Counted from the stretch's first letter, positions 8,521 to 15,618 are shown. The stretch is 64,000 nt of DNA from Patescibacteria group bacterium (GCA_030583705.1 CP129471.1:362506-426505), one strand, 5' to 3'. Numbers and translations: made by a program. Notes: generated by a model from the sequence alone, not told the origin.

Positions 8521-9333
8521 ATGCAACAAACTTTTGCTTGGATTATTCTAATTATTGCTATAGTTATTATTTTGTTTATCATTAGCCGTAAGTTCATGAT
8601 TCTGGCTAATGTTGATGTTGAGCAAATACAGCGTGAGAAAAATGCTTTACTAAAACAACAAATAATTATGAATCAATTGCAGCGACGTTTTAGTCATTGG
8701 GGTTGGTTTTTCCTAAGAGTCCTTAAACCTTTTTCTCGTTTTCTGCGTAATAGCTTTGATTGGCTTTATGACACACTTAACAATTGGCAAAAATCACAAG
8801 CTAATCGTGAGGCTATGTTAGGGCAAGCTATAGACGAAAGAATAGAGGTCTTGCTCTTAGAGGCTGAGATTTTGGTTAAAGACGAGCGTTATGATTCGGC
8901 TGAAAAAAAATACATTGAGATTATTGGGCTTGATTCTAAGAACTTTAAAGCCTTTCGTGAGTTGGGTGAAGTTTATTTGTATAAGCATTTACTTAAGGAA
9001 TCTATACAGACTCTAGAGCATGCCCTTAACTTAAAGAAGAAGATAGAGGATAAAGAAACAAAAGAAGGGGAGGGTGATTTGGATATTAGCCAGACTAGAT
9101 ATCTTTTGGCTACGGTTTATGAGGAAGCTGGAGATCTAGATAAAGCAGTCGTTAACCTTAAAAGAGCCTTGAAGATTGAAGAAAGCAACCCGCGCTACCT
9201 TGACAGACTTATTGAAGTAAGTATACTTAAAAAGGATAAAGTGGAGGCTTTTAATGCTTATGACAAGCTGCAAAAGGCCAATCCCGAGAATAAAAAACTG
9301 GCTCAATTTAAGGAAAAGATTAGCCAGCTTTAA
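8521..9333 (+). CDS. Membrane-anchored TPR-repeat protein
   Basis: A 270-residue protein with one N-terminal membrane helix (about residues 6-24), a basic linker, and tetratricopeptide-like repeats from about 115 onward (for example ILVKDERYDSAEKKYIEII, AFRELGEVYLYKHLLKESI, YLLATVYEEAGDLDKAVVNL). TPR domains mediate protein-protein contacts, so a scaffold role at the membrane is likely, but the partner is unknown. It begins 10 nt after the aldolase and is followed by the tRNA-Thr locus. Confidence 0.7.
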   Translation: MQQTFAWIILIIAIVIILFIISRKFMILANVDVEQIQREKNALLKQQIIMNQLQRRFSHWGWFFLRVLKPFSRFLRNSFDWLYDTLNNWQKSQANREAMLGQAIDERIEVLLLEAEILVKDERYDSAEKKYIEIIGLDSKNFKAFRELGEVYLYKHLLKESIQTLEHALNLKKKIEDKETKEGEGDLDISQTRYLLATVYEEAGDLDKAVVNLKRALKIEESNPRYLDRLIEVSILKKDKVEAFNAYDKLQKANPENKKLAQFKEKISQL

Positions 9334-9350
9334 TTTTTTCGGCTAAGTAA

Positions 9351-9386
9351 GCCGTTGTAGCTCAGTTGGTAGAGCATCTCCATGGT
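9351..9386 (+). pseudogene. Isolated 5' half of tRNA-Thr (duplicate)
   Basis: These 36 nt are identical to the 5' half of the complete tRNA-Thr that begins at 9528: acceptor strand, D arm, and anticodon stem and loop through GGT. No matching 3' half follows directly. The next 141 nt differ from the intron of the complete copy. They include GCCATGG at 9408-9414, which could pair with the exon end CCATGGT with a G-U pair, as a group I guide sequence would, but CCATGG is self-complementary so this may be chance. Most likely a partial duplication; use as an alternative 5' exon is conceivable. Confidence 0.75.
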
Positions 9387-9527
9387 AATTTTTAACTATC
9401 TTAAGTTGCCATGGAATTGCTCTTTTGGGCAATTAATCTGGAGGTTTTTGGATTTTCACTAGTATGGTTCAGACCTAAATAGGTCATCCTATACTGTGGA
9501 AAACTCTTTAACCGATAGAAGTTTTAC

Positions 9528-9800
9528 GCCGTTGTAGCTCAGTTGGTAGAGCATCTCCATGGTGAGACACATTGTTTTCTTGCCCGCCGTAACAGAAACG
9601 TTTCGGTGTATCCCGAATAACGGTTAAAGTCCGGTAACGGATCAGACCGTGGCGACACACTCGCCCGAACGACTGACAAGGGAGGCTAAGTTTCATTTTT
9701 GAAATATGCCTAAGATACAGTCTAACCCTCTTATAAGGTATTACCGAAATTGAGGTAGAAGTGAAGGAGAAGGTCACCGGTTCAAGCCCGGTCAACGGCT
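9528..9800 (+). tRNA. tRNA-Thr(GGT), interrupted by a group I intron
   Basis: Exons 9528-9563 and 9764-9800 join to a complete 73-nt tRNA. The acceptor is GCCGTTG/CAACGGC, the D arm GCTC/GAGC, the anticodon stem TCTCC/GGAGA with loop ATGGTAA (anticodon GGT), the T arm ACCGG/CCGGT with loop TTCAAGC, and the discriminator base is T. The 200-nt intervening sequence lies directly 3' of the anticodon. CCA is not encoded. The 5' half is duplicated at 9351-9386. Confidence 0.9.
9564..9763 (+). ncRNA. Group I self-splicing intron in tRNA-Thr
   Basis: Core pairings can be traced by eye. P1 is exon ATGGT with GCCGT (9586-9590), with a U-G pair at the 5' splice site. P3 is TCCC/GGGA. P5 is ACGGT/ACCGT, enclosing TCCG-GTAA-CGGA. 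P6 is GGCGA/TCGCC. P7 is GACTG/CAGTC, with the S element AAGATACAGTCT. P8 is a hairpin just before S. The intron ends in G (9763), as group I introns do. The order and the R segment GACTGACAAGGGAG resemble cyanobacterial tRNA-Leu introns (IC3 type). No homing endonuclease is encoded. Self-splicing is inferred, not shown. Confidence 0.85.
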
Positions 9801-9823
9801 CTGTTAAAATTTCTTAAAATAGG

Positions 9824-9877
9824 AAAATAAAAAAAGAAAACCGCTTTTCAGGTGGTTTTCTTTCTGAAAAAGCGGTT
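9824..9877 (-). terminator. Terminator of the minus-strand membrane-protein gene
   Basis: Read on the minus strand, AACCGCTTTTTCAG pairs with CTGAAAAGCGGTT and is followed by TTCTTTTTTTATTTT. A second, overlapping stem (9833-9842 with 9854-9863) faces the opposite way and cannot form together with the first. The region may stop transcription from both sides. Confidence 0.8.
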
Positions 9878-10436
9878 ATTTACTTAATAGGGTGGTGTCG
9901 GATTGTAGGAAATCTATTAGTTCCTCTTTACTTAACTCCTTAACCTTGTCAAGAAACTTTTCTTTGGGAGTTTGCATTCCTATTTCATCTCTTTCTTCCA
10001 CTGTTAATTCTTGAATCTCTTTTTTTAAACTCAAGTGAAGAAAATCAGTAATATCACTTGGAATCTTTTGAGCAGAGGAGTCGGAAGTTATAAAATTACC
10101 AACTGATCCACCGGCAATAATTAATAGGCAGTCTTTTTTCGTGGGAGTAAGAGCATACCCCATCCACGTTACAAACCATAACACCAAGAAAGTATAAAAG
10201 AACTTCATACTATGCTTTTTACCCAAATCCCAACTTCTATAATCGGGGTTTTTCTTATCTTCCTCTTCGTTTTTTAGTTTTTCTCCAGAAATAGAGCTTG
10301 ATTTGCCTACTGAAAATACAATCGCTAGTATGAAAAATACAATAGCAAAAAACGTAAACCAGTCGCTTGCTACATCAAAAAAACGTTTAACTCCGTCAGC
10401 GACGGTTACCCAGTAAAATATTGTATACCAGTCCAA
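9876..10436 (-). CDS. Hypothetical membrane protein
   Basis: A 186-residue protein not recognised as a known family. Two hydrophobic segments are visible (about residues 23-43 and 76-97), separated by a charged loop rich in Lys and Glu. A soluble C-terminal tail (about 125-186) has predicted helical, acidic character (KEIQELTVEERDEI, KVKELSKEELIDFLQ). It has its own promoter (10477-10505) and terminator, sits between an intron-bearing tRNA and an insertion sequence, and looks like an accessory gene. Confidence 0.6.
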   Translation of the reverse strand: MDWYTIFYWVTVADGVKRFFDVASDWFTFFAIVFFILAIVFSVGKSSSISGEKLKNEEEDKKNPDYRSWDLGKKHSMKFFYTFLVLWFVTWMGYALTPTKKDCLLIIAGGSVGNFITSDSSAQKIPSDITDFLHLSLKKEIQELTVEERDEIGMQTPKEKFLDKVKELSKEELIDFLQSDTTLLSK

Positions 10437-10476
10437 TTTACTATCCTCTTTTTTAGTTTTTTAAAGAATTTTTATT

Positions 10477-10505
10477 ATCTTAGTATATCTTCTAATTAAT
10501 GTCAA
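10477..10505 (-). promoter_or_regulatory. Promoter for the minus-strand membrane-protein gene
   Basis: On the minus strand: TTGACA (10505-10500), a 17-nt spacer and TAAGAT (10482-10477), about 40 nt upstream of the ATG at 10436. It lies just outside the left end of the insertion sequence. Confidence 0.55.
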
Positions 10506-10519
10506 TAGGTCGCTGTGTC

Positions 10520-11395
10520 TCATGTCAAATGCGACATAGTGAATTCCTTGGGGGTTTGCATATTTAGCCCCATGTGAGGCCGTTTGTTAAGATAATAGTC
10601 TAAAAACTCCTCTACTCTCTTTTGTACCATAGGCAAGTCTTTTTTACGATATCTCCAGTACCCCAGACACTCTTTTCTTAAAGTACCATTAAATTTTTCA
10701 ATGAAGGCCTGGTCGTTCTTCTTGTAAGGTCGTGAGGTACGAATAAAGATGCCTCTTTGTCTAGCTTCGGTGTCCCAATGATCTTGAAACTCCGGACCAC
10801 CGTCTCGTTGAATCTTGTCTACTGTACCAAACCATTGGAGTTGTTTTTGGAGGGCCTCTTTCCCAGCTAAAGATGTGAGGTTGTCTTGGATCACTACACA
10901 GGACTCTTTAGTGAAGATATCTATGGCAGTGAAAGCAAAGAGTTCTCCCAAGACTACGGTGTCTACTTGAATCACTTCTCTTGGTTTTTCGGCCTTTAAA
11001 ACCGGCCCTCGTCTCTGGTATTTCTTCCATTTACTACGTAATTGGTACTTTTCTCCCAGGATGCGGTAAATGGTACTCACCCCTACAGACAAACCATGGT
11101 CTCTTTGCAGGATATAGCGTATCTTTTGACCGCAGCAATTTCTATATTCTTCACGAATAGTTAAAACCTTGGCTTTAAGGGCTGGATTTACCTTACGGTT
11201 ACGTCGACCTCGTTTAGCATTTTGGTAACTTGCAAGGAACTGGTGAAAGCCCATTTCCTTAATTCCGGCCAGCCAACGATACACGGTGGCGCGGTGCAGA
11301 CCCAATTTAGCTGGAATCTTTTCCGGGCTTACCCCGCTGCCATAGAGTTGCCAACAAACGTGAATTGGGGTTATCCTATCTATGAAATGTGACAT
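10520..11395 (-). CDS. IS481-like DDE transposase
   Basis: An integrase-fold transposase that would move the surrounding element. The N-terminus has a helix-turn-helix (GLHRATVYRWLAG, about residues 32-44), then a second DNA-binding segment (VSTIYRILGEKYQL). The rve catalytic core has D in IQVDTVVLG, D in KIQRDGGPEF and E in QAFIEKFNGTLR. The C-terminus has the typical YYLNKRPHMGLNMQTP. The length of 291 residues is near full for the family, and no frameshift is seen, so it may be active. The coding region runs into the element's terminal repeat at the stop, giving the C-terminus MSHLT. Confidence 0.9.
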   Translation of the reverse strand: MSHFIDRITPIHVCWQLYGSGVSPEKIPAKLGLHRATVYRWLAGIKEMGFHQFLASYQNAKRGRRNRKVNPALKAKVLTIREEYRNCCGQKIRYILQRDHGLSVGVSTIYRILGEKYQLRSKWKKYQRRGPVLKAEKPREVIQVDTVVLGELFAFTAIDIFTKESCVVIQDNLTSLAGKEALQKQLQWFGTVDKIQRDGGPEFQDHWDTEARQRGIFIRTSRPYKKNDQAFIEKFNGTLRKECLGYWRYRKKDLPMVQKRVEEFLDYYLNKRPHMGLNMQTPKEFTMSHLT

Positions 11396-11446
11396 AGTGT
11401 TTCTTTAGTGATTTAGACCTCTAAAGTATATCACTATGTCGCATTT
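10527..11446. mobile_element. IS481-like insertion sequence with 16-bp inverted repeats
   Basis: A 920-bp unit bounded by a perfect inverted repeat: AAATGCGACATAGTGA at 10527-10542 and its reverse complement at 11431-11446. One transposase fills nearly the whole length on the minus strand. A third, near-identical copy of the motif (AAATGTGACATAGTG) overlaps the transposase start codon near 11386-11400. No convincing target-site duplication is visible outside the repeats, so the exact ends are uncertain by a few bases. Confidence 0.85.
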
Positions 11447-11575
11447 TTAATTAGAATACAGCGTAGGTGCTTTTTTTTTAAAAAAAAGGAGGGGGGCAGC
11501 AGTCTACTTAGTTGCTTTCTTGAATAAATAAAAAGTTAAGCAAAGAGCAGGTAGGCTGGGTTATTCTAGTAGCTA

Positions 11576-11604
11576 TTGATTAAATTAAACCTTTCTGTTA
11601 TAGT
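11576..11604 (+). promoter_or_regulatory. Promoter of the tRNA-Tyr / rpmG / tRNA-Gly unit
   Basis: TTGATT (11576-11581), a 17-nt spacer and TATAGT (11599-11604), about 90 nt before tRNA-Tyr. A small AGCT/AGCT hairpin lies in the leader. The rest of 11447-11694 shows no gene, only a poly-T/poly-A run near 11470-11488. Confidence 0.6.
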
Positions 11605-11694
11605 GGAAAGAGCTTTTCGGAGCTGTTTTAATTTATAGAAAACTTCTAAAAAACATTAAGATTATTTCTATTTTTTAGAAATATAAATTACTTT

Positions 11695-11777
11695 GGGTCG
11701 GTACCGAAGCGGTCAAACGGGGCAGACTGTAAATCTGTTGGCTTTCGCCTTCGTAGGTTCGAATCCTACCCGGCCCA
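11695..11777 (+). tRNA. tRNA-Tyr(GTA)
   Basis: A class II tRNA. The acceptor is GGGTCGG paired with CCGGCCC (one G-T pair). The anticodon loop is CTGTAAA with anticodon GTA, there is a long variable arm, and the T arm is GTAGG-TTCGAAT-CCTAC. The discriminator is A; CCA is not encoded. It is followed by rpmG and tRNA-Gly, probably on one transcript. Confidence 0.93.
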
Positions 11778-11799
11778 CTTTTAAGAATAATTTTTGTTT

Positions 11800-11952
11800 A
11801 TGTCTCAAGACAATATGATCAAAATGCAGTGCACCGAGACGGGTGAAATTCGCTGGACACATAAAAACAAGAAGACCCTAAAAGGTCGTCTTGAATTAAG
11901 TATGTTCTCCAAGAAAGCTCGTAAGCACACACTGCATAGAGAAACCAAATAG
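11800..11952 (+). CDS. rpmG: 50S ribosomal protein L33
   Basis: A 50-residue basic protein reading MSQDNMIKMQCTETGEI at the start and KKARKHTLHRETK at the end, which fits bL33. The short C-terminal RKHTLH-E-K pattern is the family hallmark. It has only one Cys, so it is the zinc-free form. It lies between tRNA-Tyr and tRNA-Gly, a placement like that seen in many bacteria where rpmG sits beside tRNA genes and secE. It is short enough to be missed by length cut-offs. Confidence 0.9.
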   Translation: MSQDNMIKMQCTETGEIRWTHKNKKTLKGRLELSMFSKKARKHTLHRETK

Positions 11953-12012
11953 GTTTGCCTTATCGCCCGTTTTTGTGACGGTTAAGCCCGCCATGAAACC
12001 GGACGGTTTCAG

Positions 12013-12083
12013 GCGGGCGTAGTATAATGGTAGTACAGGGGTCTCCAAAACCTCTAGCGTGGGTTCGATTCCTGCCGCCCGTG
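12013..12083 (+). tRNA. tRNA-Gly(TCC)
   Basis: Acceptor GCGGGCG with CGCCCGT (G-T at the first pair), D loop AATGGTA, anticodon stem GGGGT/ACCTC with loop CTCCAAA (anticodon TCC), T arm GTGGG-TTCGATT-CCTGC. CCA is not encoded. The terminator at 12097-12120 follows. Confidence 0.9.
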
Positions 12084-12086
12084 CAA

Positions 12087-12116
12087 TTGACAAAAGTATA
12101 GCGATTATGCTATATT
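12087..12116 (+). promoter_or_regulatory. Promoter overlapping the tRNA terminator
   Basis: TTGACA (12087-12092), an 18-nt spacer and TATATT (12111-12116), 50 nt before the ATG at 12166. The same bases form the terminator stem-loop, so one sequence may end the tRNA transcript and start the next. Confidence 0.5.
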
Positions 12117-12120
12117 TTTT
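12097..12120 (+). terminator. Terminator after tRNA-Gly
   Basis: TATAGC-GATTAT-GCTATA followed by TTTTTTATTG. The stem is short (6 bp) but has a clear U-tract. Confidence 0.65.
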
Positions 12121-12165
12121 ATTGTCCTTTTAAAATTATTGTCGTTTAACTAAAAATATAGAGCC

Positions 12166-12618
12166 ATGGGAACAACAAGATTTCTTAAAAATTATACCCA
12201 GCAAGGTTGTGAACAAGCCTTGAATGAGGGTATTAGTGTTGGGGTTGTCGGGAGTGTATGCCCAGTAACAGATAAAATAGATACTCCACACAGAGTGCAG
12301 GAAGTAAAAGAAGGAGATAGAATTATTGGTTATATTATCCATAAACTTGATCTTTCTCAAAGCGATGACTGGGGTAAATATTTTAATCTTATTAAAGAAA
12401 AGCCCGGTCAACGAATTCCAGGTTTTCCGTTTTCTGTAAGATGGCCAAAGATGTATGGAGGTAAAAAATACCAAATTATTACTGTGGGCGGAGAAATATT
12501 CGAGGCTAGAGTAGATGATTCTCGCGAATATATGAGTGAGGGACTAGAGTGGAATACAGAAGAGGGAAATAAAGAGAAACAATTAGTTGCCGCTTGGAAG
12601 GAATTGTGGCAACGTTGA
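12166..12618 (+). CDS. Hypothetical protein
   Basis: A 150-residue soluble protein not recognised. No signal peptide or membrane segment is visible. The sequence has mixed alpha/beta character (GVVGSVCPV, DRIIGYIIHKL, KYQIITVGGEIFEARV) and ends with acidic and amphipathic stretches. It has its own promoter overlapping the tRNA terminator and its own terminator at 12642-12673, so it is a single-gene unit. It belongs to the accessory-looking stretch between the insertion sequence and gtrA. Confidence 0.6.
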   Translation: MGTTRFLKNYTQQGCEQALNEGISVGVVGSVCPVTDKIDTPHRVQEVKEGDRIIGYIIHKLDLSQSDDWGKYFNLIKEKPGQRIPGFPFSVRWPKMYGGKKYQIITVGGEIFEARVDDSREYMSEGLEWNTEEGNKEKQLVAAWKELWQR

Positions 12619-12641
12619 CTTTTTAGTTTTAAGTTTATTTT

Positions 12642-12673
12642 ACCCGGTGTTTCTAACCAAAGCCGGGTTTTTT
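12642..12673 (+). terminator. Terminator after the 150-aa hypothetical gene
   Basis: ACCCGG and CCGGGT enclose a 15-nt loop, followed by TTTTTTATT. Confidence 0.8.
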
Positions 12674-12799
12674 ATTACTTTCAACTGTACTAAGAGGTGC
12701 GTTAAAGATAAATCCACATCCGAGTTGTTTTTATTTTACAGATATTTTAATTAAATTATACCAAGCTATTCTATTGCACTACACTCTTGCTTTTTTTGG

Positions 12800-12829
12800 T
12801 GTTTTGTGTCAAGGTAGCGGTACAAAACA
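12800..12829 (+). promoter_or_regulatory. Inverted repeat upstream of the 258-aa hypothetical gene
   Basis: TGTTTTGT (12800-12807) and ACAAAACA (12822-12829) form an 8-bp inverted repeat with a 14-nt spacer, 53 nt before the start codon. It could be an operator or a leader hairpin. No clear promoter hexamers could be fixed next to it. Confidence 0.4.
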
Positions 12830-12882
12830 TTCATTAAAAACTTTTAAATTTTAAAAAAAACAAATAAAAAGGGAGATTTAAG

Positions 12883-13659
12883 ATGAAATTATTTAACTCA
12901 AAGGGAGTATTTTGTGGGGTAGACAAAGATGCTCAAGACTTTAATCACGAGGATTTTTCTTTTGGTACCTCTAATTTTAGTTACCCTGATTTACTCAAAT
13001 ACTATCAAAAAATATTTCCTTTACTTAAGGATTTTGGTAGTTATGAATATTTTCAAGAAAGAGTGACCGCGATCAAGAAAAAGATTTCTTACTCTCGTAT
13101 TTCCGGAATTCTTAATGGCCCTCATCTTCCGATTATTATAAAGATCGGACAAGGGGATAGAATTTTAACAAGTTGTCAAAAACTCTTTAAAAGAGTCTTT
13201 CCTTATTATAATAATAAGTTCGGATCTTCCGGAAAGAGATTTACTTTCTATGATTTTTATGAAAATGAAGATCTTTCGGGGAAGGATATCTTTTCAGTTT
13301 GTACTCTGGAATACAACGCTTTTTTATCTCAATCTGCAAAAGAAGCTACCGTGGCTTTATTTTTTCCACAAGCTTTAGCTGGTCGGTCTGTTAATGAGCA
13401 AAGAAAACAGATAGTAGGGCTAAAAAAAGAGATGGATAAAAATTTAATACTTTCTCTAGCTGGTCCACTGGAAGGATTGGCCACCATTCCTCTGTTTGGT
13501 GGGACTGGTCGGTTACCGCAAATTAATTTATCTGCGGTGGATATAGAGAAAAAAGGAATTGTAGTAATTACTGAAAACGAGTATGGGCCGAGAATGTATT
13601 TCAATAGTGATTATGAAAAAACTAGTGCTAACAGCACTGGTGGAATAACCATTTTTTAA
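12883..13659 (+). CDS. Hypothetical protein
   Basis: A 258-residue protein not recognised. It appears soluble, without a signal peptide. The first half is rich in aromatic and Lys residues; the second half contains a Gly-rich stretch (IPLFGGTGRLPQINL, about 205-220) and ends with a Ser/Thr-rich tail. The start is well supported by a GGGAG Shine-Dalgarno sequence about 8 nt before the ATG, which is unusual here because most neighbours lack one. It has a terminator of its own (13685-13722) and an inverted repeat upstream. Likely accessory; function unknown. Confidence 0.6.
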   Translation: MKLFNSKGVFCGVDKDAQDFNHEDFSFGTSNFSYPDLLKYYQKIFPLLKDFGSYEYFQERVTAIKKKISYSRISGILNGPHLPIIIKIGQGDRILTSCQKLFKRVFPYYNNKFGSSGKRFTFYDFYENEDLSGKDIFSVCTLEYNAFLSQSAKEATVALFFPQALAGRSVNEQRKQIVGLKKEMDKNLILSLAGPLEGLATIPLFGGTGRLPQINLSAVDIEKKGIVVITENEYGPRMYFNSDYEKTSANSTGGITIF

Positions 13660-13684
13660 CTCCATCTCCATGAAGTTTAAAATT

Positions 13685-13722
13685 AAAGCACAATGAGATT
13701 TAATTCTTGTTGTGCTTTTTCA
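13685..13722 (+). terminator. Terminator after the 258-aa hypothetical gene
   Basis: AAAGCACAA pairs with TTGTGCTTT (9 bp), followed by TTCATTTC. The stem core AAAGCAC recurs in the terminator at 14387-14416. Confidence 0.75.
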
Positions 13723-13732
13723 TTTCATTTTA

Positions 13733-13761
13733 TTGACATTTTACGAGCAATGACTTATCTT
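13733..13761 (+). promoter_or_regulatory. Promoter of the 183-aa hypothetical gene
   Basis: TTGACA (13733-13738), a 17-nt spacer and TATCTT (13756-13761), 34 nt before the ATG at 13796. Confidence 0.65.
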
Positions 13762-13795
13762 TTATTTAGTACCTAAAAAATTAAAAAACATTGTC

Positions 13796-14347
13796 ATGGA
13801 AAAAATGGGAATAAATGATTTTCTTTCTAGAGATGACTTATTTGAGCGTCTCATTGATCTGGCTCTTGATTATGACAGAGTTAAATTTGATTTATGTTAT
13901 GATTTTATAGTTTATCTTTTAGATTTTTTAGATCAAGAGATTGTTCGTGATGATGGCACTGTCATTAAGTTGAATTATCCTCTTTCTCCCATAAATTTCG
14001 GTCTTATTGCGGCTTCTGCTGCTCTTAATATTTTCCGAAATTATCCAATTTTAAAACCCCAAAAAAGAATATCGCCTTATCTTTTTGAAAAAAGTGGTTG
14101 TAAATTTATGTTTTACGACTATCCCGTTTCTTTATCATCACTTATTTACAAAAATAATTCGTATGGTAATTATCTAGAAGAACTTGCTTTAGCGGACTAC
14201 GATTTGGCAGATTTCTTTGGGGATATAGAAGTGATGAACCTTTGGGATCCTGAGGAAGTAAAAGATGAGAGGAGTCTTTGTTTTTTAAGATATCAAAAAG
14301 AAGCAACTATTTTTATCTTTTCAAGGCAGATAATTTTAAAAAATTGA
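13796..14347 (+). CDS. Hypothetical acidic protein
   Basis: A 183-residue protein not recognised, rich in Asp, Leu, Phe and Tyr. The N-terminal ~55 residues look helical and acidic (DDLFERLIDLALDYDRVKFD). Two hydrophobic patches (for example LIAASAALNIF near 63-73) are probably core rather than membrane. It is monocistronic, with a consensus-like promoter and a terminator. With the two unknown genes before it, it makes a run of single-gene units, a pattern typical of acquired DNA; the origin is inference. Confidence 0.58.
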   Translation: MEKMGINDFLSRDDLFERLIDLALDYDRVKFDLCYDFIVYLLDFLDQEIVRDDGTVIKLNYPLSPINFGLIAASAALNIFRNYPILKPQKRISPYLFEKSGCKFMFYDYPVSLSSLIYKNNSYGNYLEELALADYDLADFFGDIEVMNLWDPEEVKDERSLCFLRYQKEATIFIFSRQIILKN

Positions 14348-14386
14348 GCTCTTTATTGATTTCTTTTATTTTAAAGCTTAAATTTT

Positions 14387-14416
14387 AAAGCACTTGTAGT
14401 TTATGAGTGCTTTTTT
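14387..14416. terminator. Bidirectional terminator between convergent genes
   Basis: AAAGCACT (14387-14394) pairs with AGTGCTTT (14406-14413), followed by TTTAA on the plus strand. On the minus strand it lies at the stop of the 132-aa membrane-protein gene. Confidence 0.75.
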
Positions 14417-14813
14417 AATTTACAATAAGTCTTAAGACTATATCATAGAGGAGAGCCAGTCCTGAGGCGATAAAGATAGCGATGTAGTTCCATTTTGACT
14501 TACTGGAAACAAGACTTTTAAGAACATAAACAACAGCTGATCTTTCTTCTTCTGAGAGGGTTTGTCCTTTACTTATTTTATCAATTAATTTCTTTTCTTC
14601 AATTAGTCGGTCTCTTTTGCTTTCAATGTTAAAACGATGGGCAAAATACCATAAGAAACCTATTGTTCCAATATACCAAGCAATATCAACCCATAAAGAG
14701 CTATAATGAGCTATGACTATAATGGCTCGATAGGCGAGAGTGGCGATAATGCCCAACCAAAAAACTAAGAGCCTATAGGCGTGTGAACTAGTCTTGGCGG
14801 ATTGTTCTTTCAT
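14415..14813 (-). CDS. Hypothetical membrane protein
   Basis: A 132-residue protein with three hydrophobic segments (about residues 14-34, 43-57 and 109-128). Between the second and third is a charged, helical cytoplasmic-type loop (KRDRLIEEKKLIDKISKG, then LSEEERSAV). No family is recognised. It is convergent with the preceding unknown gene and shares a terminator with it. The start ATG at 14813 is the only good candidate. Confidence 0.6.
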   Translation of the reverse strand: MKEQSAKTSSHAYRLLVFWLGIIATLAYRAIIVIAHYSSLWVDIAWYIGTIGFLWYFAHRFNIESKRDRLIEEKKLIDKISKGQTLSEEERSAVVYVLKSLVSSKSKWNYIAIFIASGLALLYDIVLRLIVN

Positions 14814-15106
14814 AGATTTATGGATTTATAGATACGAACCTAATAAATAATTAAAGATATAAAAATTAACCTTTATTCTTATGCTTTAATCATATCATAA
14901 CTTAGTATTTGGGTATATAGGTATTTGGGTACATAGAATAAACTTTATTATAATTTATTTTATTTTTACGCCTTACTTTAAACTGAGTTTTAATCATTAG
15001 TTATTTATGTTATTATTTTTATAGGATGATTGTCTAAGCTATATTTTAAGTGTAGATAACAGGTAAATTTATTCTTCTTTATGATCAATATGATTATTTT
15101 AATTTC
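14814..15106. other. Intergenic region with a two-copy tandem repeat
   Basis: No gene is seen in these 293 bases. A 16-bp unit, GTATTTGGGTAYATAG, occurs twice in tandem (14905-14920, 14921-14936). A weak plus-strand promoter (TTGTCT at 15030-15035, 17-nt spacer, TAGATA at 15053-15058) may serve gtrA. The rest is AT-rich without clear structure. Confidence 0.5.
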
Positions 15107-15517
15107 ATGATTATTCCAAATTCTCTAACTATATCTTCTATTAAAACGTTTATTGTCTACGCCTTGGCTGGAGCCTTAGCTGTAGCTGTTGAGGTTTTTT
15201 TAATCTATTTTATGGTACAGACTCTTAACTGGTGGTATGTTATAGCTTCGGCTTTGGCTTATTTTATTGGTTTTTTTATAGGGTTCTTTTTAAGAAAACT
15301 CTTAGCTTTTCATGAACACGGTTGGAGCCATCTTTTTAAGCAAATGTCTCTTTATGGAGCTATTTTGCTTTTAATATTAACTCTTAATACCTTGGCGGTA
15401 GTTATTTTGGTGGAGAATCTATCTTTAGCTGCTTGGTGGGCACAGGTTATTAGCGCCGGGCCTGTTGGTTTAGTGGGTTATTTACTTAATAAAAAATACA
15501 CCTTTAAGAAAACTTAA
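15107..15517 (+). CDS. GtrA family membrane protein
   Basis: A 136-residue protein with four membrane helices in the GtrA arrangement. It starts with FIVYALAGALAVAVEVFLIYF, has SALAYFIGFFIGFFLRKLLAF in the second helix, and ends with the family's closing GPVGLVGYLLNKKYTFKK. GtrA proteins take part in moving polyprenyl-linked sugars across the membrane or in cell-surface polysaccharide synthesis. No glycosyltransferase partner is adjacent, so its specific pathway is open. Confidence 0.85.
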   Translation: MIIPNSLTISSIKTFIVYALAGALAVAVEVFLIYFMVQTLNWWYVIASALAYFIGFFIGFFLRKLLAFHEHGWSHLFKQMSLYGAILLLILTLNTLAVVILVENLSLAAWWAQVISAGPVGLVGYLLNKKYTFKKT

Positions 15518-15589
15518 ATAGAAGACCCAAAGTCTTTTTTACTGACTTTTCCCTGCTTTCTGCTTTAATTATTTAAACTTTGATCTTTT

Positions 15590-15618
15590 TTGATCTTTTT
15601 AGTTTTTTCTGTTATCAT
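15590..15618 (+). promoter_or_regulatory. Promoter for holB, leaderless geometry
   Basis: TTGATC (15590-15595), a 17-nt spacer and TATCAT (15613-15618), only 6 nt before the ATG at 15625. The transcript would start at or next to the start codon. Confidence 0.5.

Noticed and set aside
9387-9527. A second complete group I intron after the upstream tRNA half
   Set aside because: A guide-like GCCATGG and some hairpins exist, but no P7 pairing with an S element and no 3' exon could be found.
9508-9795. A 95-codon minus-strand reading frame starting MTGLEPVTF
   Set aside because: It lies antisense over the intron-bearing tRNA-Thr. Such frames are common false genes over tRNAs, and the structured RNA explains the sequence.
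11896-12093. A 65-codon minus-strand reading frame
   Set aside because: It is antisense to the tRNA-Gly and the end of rpmG, both of which are well supported.
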